DNA from: Prevotella sp. UBA3757
Lineage (GTDB): Bacteria; Bacteroidota; Bacteroidia; Bacteroidales; Bacteroidaceae
DNA length: 20,166 bases
Assembly (NCBI GenBank): GCA_002371715.1
Contig: DFGF01000144.1
Coordinates: 1-20,166 of the forward strand
Reading direction: 5' to 3'
Part shown: positions 1 through 6,946 of the stretch, piece by piece
Layout of the letters: each line of letters starts with the position of its first letter
Numbering within the stretch: the stretch's first letter is position 1
The notes under the pieces: model-generated
Database searches by the model: none
Seen by the model: only the letters and a program-made list of their open reading frames with translations
What the model was told of the DNA's origin: nothing
Made by a program: the position numbers and the translations under genes

Positions 1-64
1 AATCTTATCCCGAACTGGCGCAAACTCTAAGTGACAAGCCCGCTGCCTTTTTCGCCGCATATTC

Positions 65-95
65 TTGGATAATTCATAAGAATTTCGTAACTTTG
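65..95 (+). promoter_or_regulatory. Bacteroidetes-type promoter of the rhodanese-MBL gene
   Basis: TAACTTTG at 88-95 matches the Bacteroidetes -7 consensus TAnnTTTG. A TTG at 65-67 lies 20 nt upstream, the usual place of the -33 element. The start codon of the downstream gene follows about 40 nt later. The match is by eye and no start site has been mapped. Confidence 0.65.
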
Positions 96-134
96 CCTGC
101 AGATAGCAAAAACTAAGGAATAAAGAGCGAAGAT

Positions 135-1190
135 ATGAAGAAACTGATGACCTGCCTACTGGCTTTTATCGGGCTGACAGCCTGCGGCCAAGAGAATTTC
201 GAGAATACCGACGTGGAAGGCTTTGCCAGCATGATGGACGAGCCTGACGTGGTGGTGCTGGACGTGCGTACTGCCGAGGAATACGCTGAAGGACACCTGG
301 AGGGTGCCACAAACATCGACCAGAAACAGGACGACTTCATGGAACGAGCCAAAGCACTGCTGCCCCGCAACAAGCGGATTGCCGTCTACTGCCGGAGCGG
401 GCGGCGGTCGGCCAGCGCCTCAGGACGACTGGCTGCCGAGGGCTACCGGTGCATCAACCTGAAGGGGGGCATCATGGCCTGGAGAGAGGCCGGAAGGGCC
501 GTGACGACGGACAACTACGAGGTGGATGTCTTCAAGACCCGGGGCGGCAAGACGCTGAAGTTCTATGCCCTGGTGCACGCCAGCATACGCATGGTCTGCG
601 ACGACAAGGAGATAGAGATTGACCCGGTGACGAAACTGGGCAACCGCACCATCAACTATGCCGCGATGCCCAAGGCCGACTACATCCTCGTGACCCACGA
701 ACATGGCGACCACTTCGACAAGACCGCCCTCGGCATGCTGACGGACAGCCACACACGACTGATTACCAACCAGCGATGTGCCGACATGTATGGCAGTGGC
801 GAGGTGATGGCAAATGGCGACAGCAGGCAGATAGCAGAGGGACTGAGGGTCGAGGCCGTCCCGGCCTATAACACGACGGAGGGACACCTGCAGTTTCACC
901 CCAAGGGGCGCGACAACGGCTACGTGCTGACCATTGACGGGCTGCGCATCTACGTTGCCGGCGACACGGAGGACATAGCCGAGATGGCCGACATCAAGGA
1001 CATCGACATTGCATTCCTGCCCTGCAACCAGCCCTATACGATGACGACCGAACAGCTGGTCAGGGCGGCCAGGACGCTGAAACCCAAGGTGCTGTTCCCC
1101 TACCACTATGGGCGGACGGACGTCAGCGGCATTCAGGACCAGCTGCGGGGCGACGGCATCGACGTGAGAATCAGGCAATTGATGAAATAG
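135..1190 (+). CDS. Lipoprotein with rhodanese domain fused to UlaG-like metallo-beta-lactamase-fold hydrolase
   Basis: The 351-residue product starts with a lipoprotein signal: a hydrophobic stretch ending in LTAC, with the lipidated cysteine at residue 17, so it is probably anchored in the cell envelope. Residues about 25-122 form a rhodanese domain with the active-site loop CRSGRR, catalytic Cys86. Residues about 127-351 form a metallo-beta-lactamase fold of the UlaG/UPF0173-like type: the metal motif HEHGDH at 188-193, Asp277 in GDTED and His324 in PYHYG. Rhodaneses move sulfane sulfur, and the MBL part is expected to be a metal-dependent hydrolase, but the substrate is unknown. The gene has its own promoter and ends 2 nt from the convergent AlaX-like gene. 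The domains are certain; the function is inferred only as far as the families allow. Confidence 0.9.
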   Translation: MKKLMTCLLAFIGLTACGQENFENTDVEGFASMMDEPDVVVLDVRTAEEYAEGHLEGATNIDQKQDDFMERAKALLPRNKRIAVYCRSGRRSASASGRLAAEGYRCINLKGGIMAWREAGRAVTTDNYEVDVFKTRGGKTLKFYALVHASIRMVCDDKEIEIDPVTKLGNRTINYAAMPKADYILVTHEHGDHFDKTALGMLTDSHTRLITNQRCADMYGSGEVMANGDSRQIAEGLRVEAVPAYNTTEGHLQFHPKGRDNGYVLTIDGLRIYVAGDTEDIAEMADIKDIDIAFLPCNQPYTMTTEQLVRAARTLKPKVLFPYHYGRTDVSGIQDQLRGDGIDVRIRQLMK

Positions 1191-1192
1191 CG

Positions 1193-1657
1193 TCAGACGA
1201 TTTTGAAACGGACGCGGAAGGAGCGTTCCTGCTCGTCCCAGTTGGTGCCCAGCATTTCGAAACGGCCTATCTGGGCCGTGGAGCGCACGTGGCGACCGAT
1301 GCAGGGGCAGACGTCGTAGTCGCCGATGCGCACCAGCCGGATGGTGTCGGAGGCATCCTGGGGCAAGCGGTCGAGGCTGACACCTTCAGGCAGGCTGTCG
1401 CGCGTGACAAACTCGAAGGTGACGGGCAGGTCGTCAGCTATCAGTTGCTGCATCTGGCGCTCTATCTCCTTCTCCTCCTGTCGCGTAGGCTTGCGGTCCA
1501 GGTGGAAGCTCATCTTGCTCTTCTTGCGCTCGATATGCGCATTGTAGGACCGCTCACAGCCGAAGAGCCGCTGCATGGTCTGGTTCAAGAGGTGTTCCGC
1601 CGTATGTGCCGGCGGAAACTCCTCTTTATTGTGGTCGTTCAGAATATAGTCTTCCAT
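1193..1657 (-). CDS. AlaX-like alanyl-tRNA editing protein (threonyl/alanyl tRNA synthetase SAD domain)
   Basis: This 154-residue protein consists of the second additional domain found in alanyl- and threonyl-tRNA synthetases. It has the two zinc/catalytic motifs of that family: HxxxH (His18, His22, in HTAEHLLNQ) and CxxxH (Cys119, His123, with Cys117 next to it). Freestanding versions (AlaX) hydrolyse mischarged tRNA, typically Ser- or Gly-tRNA(Ala), in the cytoplasm. No synthetase catalytic core is present and the short length fits a minimal AlaX. It is the last gene of the minus-strand run after fabD and the amylase, from which it is separated by a spacer made almost wholly of heptamer repeats. 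The exact tRNA substrate cannot be read from the sequence. Confidence 0.85.
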   Translation of the reverse strand: MEDYILNDHNKEEFPPAHTAEHLLNQTMQRLFGCERSYNAHIERKKSKMSFHLDRKPTRQEEKEIERQMQQLIADDLPVTFEFVTRDSLPEGVSLDRLPQDASDTIRLVRIGDYDVCPCIGRHVRSTAQIGRFEMLGTNWDEQERSFRVRFKIV

Positions 1658-1666
1658 TCGCTCTTA

Positions 1667-1722
1667 CATCTTACATCATCCATCTTACATCATCCATCAG
1701 CCATCATCCATCTTACATCTCA
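1667..1722. repeat. Tandem 7-bp repeat array in the amylase/AlaX spacer
   Basis: Eight consecutive heptamers fill this stretch: CATCTTA or CATCATC and close variants (CATCAGC, CATCTCA). The array takes up nearly the whole spacer, and its right end supplies the TGA stop of the amylase gene (1720-1722). Read on the transcribed minus strand the units are TAAGATG and GATGATG, so stops occur in all three frames, and ATG triplets also recur. Confidence 0.9.
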
Positions 1723-3378
1723 CGCCTTCATTTTCCAGACGCGGGCGCCATAGGCACCGACGGTCATTGAGACGGCCTGGTCAGCCTTCAGCTGCACGCT
1801 CAACTTCTCGGCCGTCAGCAGGTCGCGAGCCACCCCCTTGCGCTCCTTCAGCTGGAGGTAGTCGAAGGCGTGGGCAGGAATGTTGACGCTGATGTCGGCG
1901 TCGGCTCCGTCGAAATTGACAGCGATGAGCAACAGGTCATTGCCAGCCCGGCGCAAGAAGACATACTGGCGCTGGAGATGATGGTTGACATACATCAGGT
2001 CGAAGAACACGCCACTGTTGACAGACTCCTCGCGGCGAGCCAGCTGCAGGGTTTTCTTATAGACATGGAAGAGAGCCTTCTCGTCGTCGGTCAGCTGCTT
2101 CTCGGCAGCACGGCATAGCGTGTCGACACTCCAATAGTCGAATATCGTGGTACGGCCGTCGTGGCCGGAGAAGCCTTCCTGGTCCATGCCGCGTTCGCCA
2201 TACTCCTGGCCGGCATAGAGCATGAAGGGATTCTGCTGCATGAGCACTGACGCCACGAAGGCGGGAACGCCCCGGCGGCCGTCAGCGGCAAAGAAGTCGC
2301 TGGCCACGCGCTGCTCGTCATGATTCTCCAGGAAGTACAGCATGTGGTCACGAATGTCGTCGGTCTGCTGCCAGGCCCAGCTGATGGCCTGTGCAGGCTG
2401 CTGGTGGCAGATGACGGCGCGCATGGTGTCGTACATGCCCACCTTGTCATAGAGCCAGTCGAAGCCTGAGGCCAGGTAGTGGCGGTACTCGCCGGGATTG
2501 TAGACCTCGCCAATGAACTTGATGTCGGGATAGGCCGCCTTGACCTCATGGGTGGCATAGGCCCAGAACTCGGCAGGCACCATCTCGGCCATGTCGCAAC
2601 GGAAGGCGTCGACATGCTTGGCGGCCCAGAAGAGCAGGATGTCGAGCATCTTCTGCCACGTGCCGGGCATGGGGTTGAAGTGGCTTACGCGACCGGCATA
2701 ATAGTCGACGCCGTAGTTCAGCTTCACCGTCTCGTACCAGTCGTCACGTCCAGGACTGTTGTCGAAATGGTCGTTGCCGGTGGCCTTCGCCGGCTCCTCG
2801 ACGTAGGGCTCCGGCTCGCCGTGATACAGATCAAAGTTGGGTGAGAAGCGCTGGCCGGGACAATAGTAGAAATTGTTCTGGGGACTGAAGCCCCACTCGG
2901 TATTGTCGCCCTCGCCCAGGTCCCGGACGTTGCGGGGCTTGCAGATGCTGTGGTACTGGCGGGCCACATGGTTGGGCACGAAGTCGATGATGACCTTCAG
3001 CCCGGCAGCATGGGTGCGCTCAACCAGTTCCTCGAACTCCCGCATGCGACGCGTCACGTCGACAGCCAGGTCGGGGTCTACATCATAATAGTCGGTGATG
3101 GCGTAGGGTGAACCAGCACGGCCTTTTACCACGGCAGGATGCTGCCGTGGTATGCCGTATTCGCTATAGACGGTCTGTGTGGCATGGCGGATGACGCCAG
3201 TGTACCAGACATGCGTAATGCCCATGCTGGCAAGACGGCTGAGCTCGGTCATGGTGAAGTCGGCAAACTTGCCACATCCGTTCTCAGCAATGGTGCCGTC
3301 GGGCTTGCGCGTCGTATTTCTGTTGCCGTAAAGTCGTGTAAAGACCTGATAGATGAGTGATCTTCTATTCGATACCAT
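1720..3378 (-). CDS. Cytoplasmic alpha-amylase family (GH13) glycoside hydrolase
   Basis: The 552-residue product has the four GH13 signature regions in order: region I DFVPNH (132-137), region II AFRCDMAEM with the nucleophile Asp262, region III GEVYN with the acid/base Glu291, and region IV ENHDEQR with His353-Asp354. A beta-rich C-terminal part follows the barrel. There is no signal peptide or lipobox, so it should act inside the cell, for example on glycogen or imported malto-oligosaccharides; the exact specificity (amylase, glucosyltransferase or other) is not decided by these motifs. Its start codon lies 14 bp inside the end of fabD, a likely case of translational coupling. No alternative start lies nearby, and the first residues lead straight into the strand that begins the barrel. 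Confidence 0.9.
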   Translation of the reverse strand: MVSNRRSLIYQVFTRLYGNRNTTRKPDGTIAENGCGKFADFTMTELSRLASMGITHVWYTGVIRHATQTVYSEYGIPRQHPAVVKGRAGSPYAITDYYDVDPDLAVDVTRRMREFEELVERTHAAGLKVIIDFVPNHVARQYHSICKPRNVRDLGEGDNTEWGFSPQNNFYYCPGQRFSPNFDLYHGEPEPYVEEPAKATGNDHFDNSPGRDDWYETVKLNYGVDYYAGRVSHFNPMPGTWQKMLDILLFWAAKHVDAFRCDMAEMVPAEFWAYATHEVKAAYPDIKFIGEVYNPGEYRHYLASGFDWLYDKVGMYDTMRAVICHQQPAQAISWAWQQTDDIRDHMLYFLENHDEQRVASDFFAADGRRGVPAFVASVLMQQNPFMLYAGQEYGERGMDQEGFSGHDGRTTIFDYWSVDTLCRAAEKQLTDDEKALFHVYKKTLQLARREESVNSGVFFDLMYVNHHLQRQYVFLRRAGNDLLLIAVNFDGADADISVNIPAHAFDYLQLKERKGVARDLLTAEKLSVQLKADQAVSMTVGAYGARVWKMKA

Positions 3379-4255
3379 GTGCAGGAATGTCCTTGTTGAT
3401 CTTGGCTATCATGCCTTGGAGTGCTTTACCAGGACCACATTCCGTGAAGTCGGCGGCTCCGTCGGCTATCATATTCTGTACAATCTGCGTCCAACGCACT
3501 GATGAGGTGAGCTGAGCAATCAGGTTCTGCTTGATCTCAGCGGCATCGGTGTGGGGCTTGGCATCCACATTCTGGTAGACGGGACACTTCGGTGTCTTGA
3601 ACTCCGTCTGCTCAATGGCTGCCTGGAGTTCGTCCTTGGCAGGCTGCATGAGCGGCGAGTGGAAAGCACCACCAACCTTCAGGGGCAGGGCACGCTTGGC
3701 ACCAGCTGCCTTCAGCTGCTCGCAGGCCTCACCGACTGCGTCGATATTGCCCGAGATGACCAGCTGTCCGGGGTTGTTATAGTTGGCAGGAACGACGACG
3801 CCCTTGCCCATCTTGCTGACTTCAGCACAGACCTCCTCGACCTTCTCATCGGGCAGTCCGATAATGGCAGCCATCGTGGAGGGTTGAGCCTCACAGGCTT
3901 TCTGCATGGCCATAGCACGCGCATAGACCAGCTTCAGTCCATCCTCGAACGACAGGGCTCCGGCAGCTACCAGGGCCGAGAACTCGCCCAGCGAGTGGCC
4001 GGCAGTCATCTCGGGCTGGAACTTGTCGCCCATACAGATGGCGCTGATGACTGAGTGCAGGAATACGGCCGGCTGCGTCACCTTGGTCTGTCGGAGGTCC
4101 TCGTCGGTGCCCTCGAACATGATGTCGGTGATGCGATAGCCTAAAATATCATTTGCCTTCTCAAACAATTGTCTGGCTGTTTCATTATTGTCGTAGAGGT
4201 CTTTGCCCATACCGACAAACTGTGCTCCCTGACCGGGAAATACAAATGCCTTCAT
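3365..4255 (-). CDS. fabD: Malonyl CoA-acyl carrier protein transacylase
   Basis: This 296-residue enzyme moves the malonyl group from CoA to acyl carrier protein, which supplies the extender unit for type II fatty acid synthesis in the cytoplasm. The sequence shows FPGQGAQ at 6-12, the nucleophile elbow GHSLGE with Ser88, Arg113 for the malonyl carboxylate, His199 in AFHSPLM, and the C-terminal ECGPGKALQG. Length and motif spacing fit the family (about 310 residues). It follows the DUF3127 SSB-like gene after 70 nt that include a heptamer repeat, and overlaps the amylase gene by 14 bp. Other fatty acid synthesis genes are not next to it in this window. Confidence 0.97.
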   Translation of the reverse strand: MKAFVFPGQGAQFVGMGKDLYDNNETARQLFEKANDILGYRITDIMFEGTDEDLRQTKVTQPAVFLHSVISAICMGDKFQPEMTAGHSLGEFSALVAAGALSFEDGLKLVYARAMAMQKACEAQPSTMAAIIGLPDEKVEEVCAEVSKMGKGVVVPANYNNPGQLVISGNIDAVGEACEQLKAAGAKRALPLKVGGAFHSPLMQPAKDELQAAIEQTEFKTPKCPVYQNVDAKPHTDAAEIKQNLIAQLTSSVRWTQIVQNMIADGAADFTECGPGKALQGMIAKINKDIPAHGIE

Positions 4256-4296
4256 AACTTTTTTACTATTCTTATTTTAAATATAGGAGAATCTTT

Positions 4297-4324
4297 CAAC
4301 TCTCAACTTTCAACTCTCAACTTC
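4297..4324. repeat. Tandem 7-bp repeat in the spacer upstream of fabD
   Basis: Four heptamers, CAACTCT, CAACTTT, CAACTCT and CAACTTC, lie directly after the stop codon of the DUF3127 gene. On the transcribed minus strand each unit carries a TGA. Because 7 is not a multiple of 3, these stops fall in all three frames. Confidence 0.9.
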
Positions 4325-4325
4325 C

Positions 4326-4742
4326 TTAGAAGGGCAGGTCGTCGGTAGAGCCATCGCCTGCGGGTTCCTGAGCGGGAGGGAACGGGGCTGCAGCAGCATC
4401 GGCACTGGCCATAGGCTGCTGAGGAGGGAACGGAGTAGCAGCGGGAGCGGCGACTACCGGGGGCACAGCGGCACCACGCAGAATATTGTAGGCACGGATA
4501 TCGTTGAACCAACGGCCCTGATACTCATGGGCATCTATATCAAACTGGACGGTAATGTCCTCACCCATCTGTATATTGAACTGCTTGATGCGGTCTTCGC
4601 CGAAGATTCTGAACAAACATTTTCTGGGATACTGGCCCGGAACCTCAATGACATAGTCCTGAGACATCCAAGGGTTACCTGTGCGCTGAGAGACACCACT
4701 GCTTGCTGGCAGAACAGCAATTACTTTTCCTGTTAAATCCAT
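4326..4742 (-). CDS. DUF3127 protein, SSB-like with acidic C-terminal tip
   Basis: This 138-residue protein matches the DUF3127 family as I know it from Bacteroidetes (start MDLTGKVIAVLP, later GEDRIKQFNIQMGE and YQGRWFNDIRAY). Residues 1 to about 90 look like an OB-type beta domain. A proline/alanine/glutamine-rich flexible linker runs from about 91 to 128, and the chain ends in DDLPF. That plan (OB fold, disordered linker, acidic-hydrophobic tip) is the plan of bacterial single-stranded DNA-binding protein, whose tip (DDDIPF in E. coli) recruits repair and replication partners. The gene is divergent from dnaN, which fits a DNA-metabolism role. Single-stranded DNA binding is an inference; a true ssb gene probably exists elsewhere. 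Confidence 0.85.
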   Translation of the reverse strand: MDLTGKVIAVLPASSGVSQRTGNPWMSQDYVIEVPGQYPRKCLFRIFGEDRIKQFNIQMGEDITVQFDIDAHEYQGRWFNDIRAYNILRGAAVPPVVAAPAATPFPPQQPMASADAAAAPFPPAQEPAGDGSTDDLPF

Positions 4743-4785
4743 AATGTTATACCTTAAATTTACTATAATTTTCAGTTTCAGACGG

Positions 4786-4793
4786 CGAAATTA
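4786..4793 (-). promoter_or_regulatory. Possible -7 box for the DUF3127-fabD-amylase-AlaX run
   Basis: On the minus strand TAATTTCG at this place is one base from TAnnTTTG and lies about 43 nt before the DUF3127 start. The -33 region is only a T-run, so this is a weak call. Confidence 0.35.
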
Positions 4794-4834
4794 CGAAAAA
4801 TACTTTTAAAAAGCGCATTTTTCCCCAAATATTT

Positions 4835-4865
4835 TTTGATTTGACCAGTTTATTTTGTATTTTTG
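4835..4865 (+). promoter_or_regulatory. dnaN promoter (TTTG-N19-TATTTTTG)
   Basis: TTTG at 4835-4838 and TATTTTTG at 4858-4865 are separated by 19 nt, a full match to the Bacteroidetes promoter consensus. Transcription would begin near 4872, leaving a leader of about 37 nt before the dnaN ATG. Confidence 0.75.
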
Positions 4866-4872
4866 TGGTCAA
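4841..4872. repeat. Inverted repeat bracketing the dnaN -7 box
   Basis: TTGACCA at 4841-4847 and its exact reverse complement TGGTCAA at 4866-4872 are separated by 18 nt. The left arm sits just after the -33 element and the right arm ends near the expected start site, so a protein bound to both arms would cover the promoter. It could also be chance; 7-bp arms are short. Confidence 0.5.
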
Positions 4873-4908
4873 TTTCGTGAAATGACAAACTAAAAACGAA
4901 AAATATAC

Positions 4909-6033
4909 ATGAGATTTACCGTATCAAGTACTGCACTAAGCAGCAAACTCAATGCTCTTTCGAGAGTCATTAACAGTAAAAATTCACTGCCCATTCTGGC
5001 AGACTTCGTATTTGACGTAAAAGATGGCATGCTCCATCTGACGGCATCAGACAGCGAAAACGTGATGAACACCCAGCTGGAACTGACCGACTGCGACGGC
5101 GAAGGCCGCTTCTGTGTCGGCAACCACGACCTGCTGGAAGCTGTCAAAGGCTTCTCCGAGCAGCCTATCACGTTCGATGTCGACATGACGAGCTATTCCG
5201 CCAAAATAGCTTACCAGAACGGACTGTTCTCGCTACCGGTAGAGAGTGCCGACGAATTTCCTGCTCCGCAGGCTGTCGACGAGAATGCCACCGCCATCAG
5301 CATTCCCAACGCCCTGCTGGCCGAGAATATTACCCGCTCGCTGTTCGCAACGGCACAGGACGATTTGCGCCCCGTCATGAACGGTATCTATTTCGACCTG
5401 ACGACGGAGTACCTGATTATCGTGGCCACCGACGGCCACAAGCTGGTTCGCAATAAGCTGATGAACATCCATGGCGAACAGCCCGCATCTTTCATTCTCC
5501 CGAAGAAGCCCGCCACGCTGCTGAAAGGCCTGCTGGGCAAGGACGGTGGCGACGTCGTCATACGTTTCGACGACCGCAATGCTCAGATTAACTATGGCGA
5601 CGGTCAACTGACCTGCCGACTGATAGAGGGACGCTATCCCAACTACAGCAGTGTGATTCCCCAGAACAACCCCAACCAGCTGACCGTCGACCGACTGGGC
5701 CTGCAGTCTGCACTGCGCCGTGTGCAGCCGTTCTCCAACGACTCCAGCAACCTGATCCGCTTCCATGTGGAGGGTGGCACACTGCAGTTGGACGCACAGG
5801 ACATCGACTTCTCGAAAACGGCTACCGAGCGTATGGCATGCTCGTACAACGGCCAGCCCATGAGCATCGGCTTCAAGGGTTCTTCGTTCATCGAAATCCT
5901 GAGCAATTTCGACTGCCAGGAGGTTGTCATCCAGTTGGCCGACCCCAGCCGCGCCGGTCTGGTACTGCCCTCCGAGCAGCCTGAGGGTCAGGACGTGCTG
6001 ATGCTGATGATGCCCATGCTGATTAACGATTGA
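4909..6033 (+). CDS. dnaN: DNA polymerase III beta subunit (sliding clamp)
   Basis: The 374-residue product is the ring-shaped clamp that encircles DNA and tethers polymerase III and many repair enzymes. The N-terminal MRFTVSSTALSSKLNALSRVINSKNS segment, SLPILADF near residue 26, the domain linker regions (SADEFPAP, EGRYPNYSSVIP) and the C-terminal LMLMMPMLIND all fit the family; the last is the MPM-type end that lines the partner-binding pocket. Length agrees with other clamps (about 366-375). The start at ATG 4909 follows a strong consensus promoter. It heads a plus-strand run with an exonuclease, coaBC and an outer-membrane protein; dnaA is not adjacent, unlike in many other phyla. Confidence 0.97.
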   Translation: MRFTVSSTALSSKLNALSRVINSKNSLPILADFVFDVKDGMLHLTASDSENVMNTQLELTDCDGEGRFCVGNHDLLEAVKGFSEQPITFDVDMTSYSAKIAYQNGLFSLPVESADEFPAPQAVDENATAISIPNALLAENITRSLFATAQDDLRPVMNGIYFDLTTEYLIIVATDGHKLVRNKLMNIHGEQPASFILPKKPATLLKGLLGKDGGDVVIRFDDRNAQINYGDGQLTCRLIEGRYPNYSSVIPQNNPNQLTVDRLGLQSALRRVQPFSNDSSNLIRFHVEGGTLQLDAQDIDFSKTATERMACSYNGQPMSIGFKGSSFIEILSNFDCQEVVIQLADPSRAGLVLPSEQPEGQDVLMLMMPMLIND

Positions 6034-6069
6034 GGAATGGAGAGAATGAGATATTGAGCTATTAAGACA

Positions 6070-6879
6070 ATGAAACTGAATCTAACAAAACCACTGGTGG
6101 TTTTCGACCTGGAAACCACCGGTCTTGACATGGTGAAAGACCGCGTCATCCAGATATCATATATTAAGGTATACCCCGACGGACGTGAGGAGCGTGGCAA
6201 CGAGCTGGTCAATCCAGAAAAACCACTCCCCCCGTTTATCACCCAGCTGACGGGCTTCTCGGACGACGACCTGAAAGACAAGCCTACCTTCAAGCAGCTG
6301 GCAAAGAAAATGGAAGAGATTTTCAAGGGTAGCGATATTGCCGGTTTCAACTCCAACGGCTTCGACGTACCCTTGCTGGCCGAGGAATTCCTCCGTGCCG
6401 GCATTGATTTCGACTTCTCGAAATGTCGTATGATAGACGCCTGTACGATTTTCAAGAAGATGGAACGCCGCAATCTGGCCGCAGCCTATAAGTTCTACTG
6501 CGGGCGCAAAATGGAGGAGGATTTCGAGGCTCACCGTGCCGACCAGGATACGGAAGCCACCTATCGCGTACTGATGGGCGAACTGGACAAGTACGCCCCC
6601 GGTGCCAACGAAGATTCGGAAAAAGTGCTGGAGAACGACATGGACCAGTTGGCTGCTTTCTCCAAGCAGAACGACAATGTAGACTTCGCCGGCCGCATTG
6701 TATGGGCTGACGTGAACGGCGAGCGTATTGAGGTATTCAATTTCGGCAAATATAAGGGGCAGCCTGTCATCCAGGTGCTCCAGAAGGATCCCGGTTACTA
6801 CAGCTGGATTCTGAATGGCGACTTCACCTACAACACCAAACAGGTGCTGACACGCATCCGTTTGCGTGGGAAGATATAG
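6070..6879 (+). CDS. DnaQ-like DEDDh 3'-5' exonuclease with C-terminal ExoX-like domain
   Basis: The 269-residue product carries the DEDDh exonuclease motifs: ExoI FDLETTG with Asp13 and Glu15, ExoII NSNGFDVPLL with Asp99, and ExoIII HRADQD with His155 and Asp160. These residues bind the two metal ions that cleave DNA or RNA from the 3' end. After about residue 205 comes a small second domain (FNFGKYKGQPV, then DPGYYSWIL), of the kind seen at the C-terminus of ExoX-like exonucleases. It lies 36 nt after dnaN and may serve as a proofreading or repair exonuclease. Whether it is the polymerase III epsilon subunit of this organism cannot be told from the sequence. Confidence 0.9.
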   Translation: MKLNLTKPLVVFDLETTGLDMVKDRVIQISYIKVYPDGREERGNELVNPEKPLPPFITQLTGFSDDDLKDKPTFKQLAKKMEEIFKGSDIAGFNSNGFDVPLLAEEFLRAGIDFDFSKCRMIDACTIFKKMERRNLAAAYKFYCGRKMEEDFEAHRADQDTEATYRVLMGELDKYAPGANEDSEKVLENDMDQLAAFSKQNDNVDFAGRIVWADVNGERIEVFNFGKYKGQPVIQVLQKDPGYYSWILNGDFTYNTKQVLTRIRLRGKI

Positions 6880-6880
6880 T

Positions 6881-6908
6881 GTTGAGTGAAGAGTGTTGAG
6901 TGTAGAGT
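6881..6908. repeat. Tandem 7-bp repeat downstream of the exonuclease gene
   Basis: Four heptamers, GTTGAGT, GAAGAGT, GTTGAGT and GTAGAGT, begin one base after the exonuclease TAG. On the transcribed plus strand, TGA triplets at 6883, 6887 and 6897 fall in three different frames. The sequence is close to the reverse complement of the CAACTCT units at 4297-4324. Confidence 0.85.
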
Positions 6909-6946
6909 TTGCTACCGCTGTGGTTTGAAATAAAAGATAAGAAGTA

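Noticed and set aside
1..116. Open frames at the left edge: one ending in TAA at 28-30, another open from 3 to 116
   Set aside because: Either could be the tail of an upstream gene, but both are too short to recognise, and the longer one runs through the consensus promoter at 65-95.
1184..1206. Possible terminator between the convergent genes (CGTCAGACG then ATTTT)
   Set aside because: The stem would have only three base pairs with a three-base loop, and it lies in coding sequence.
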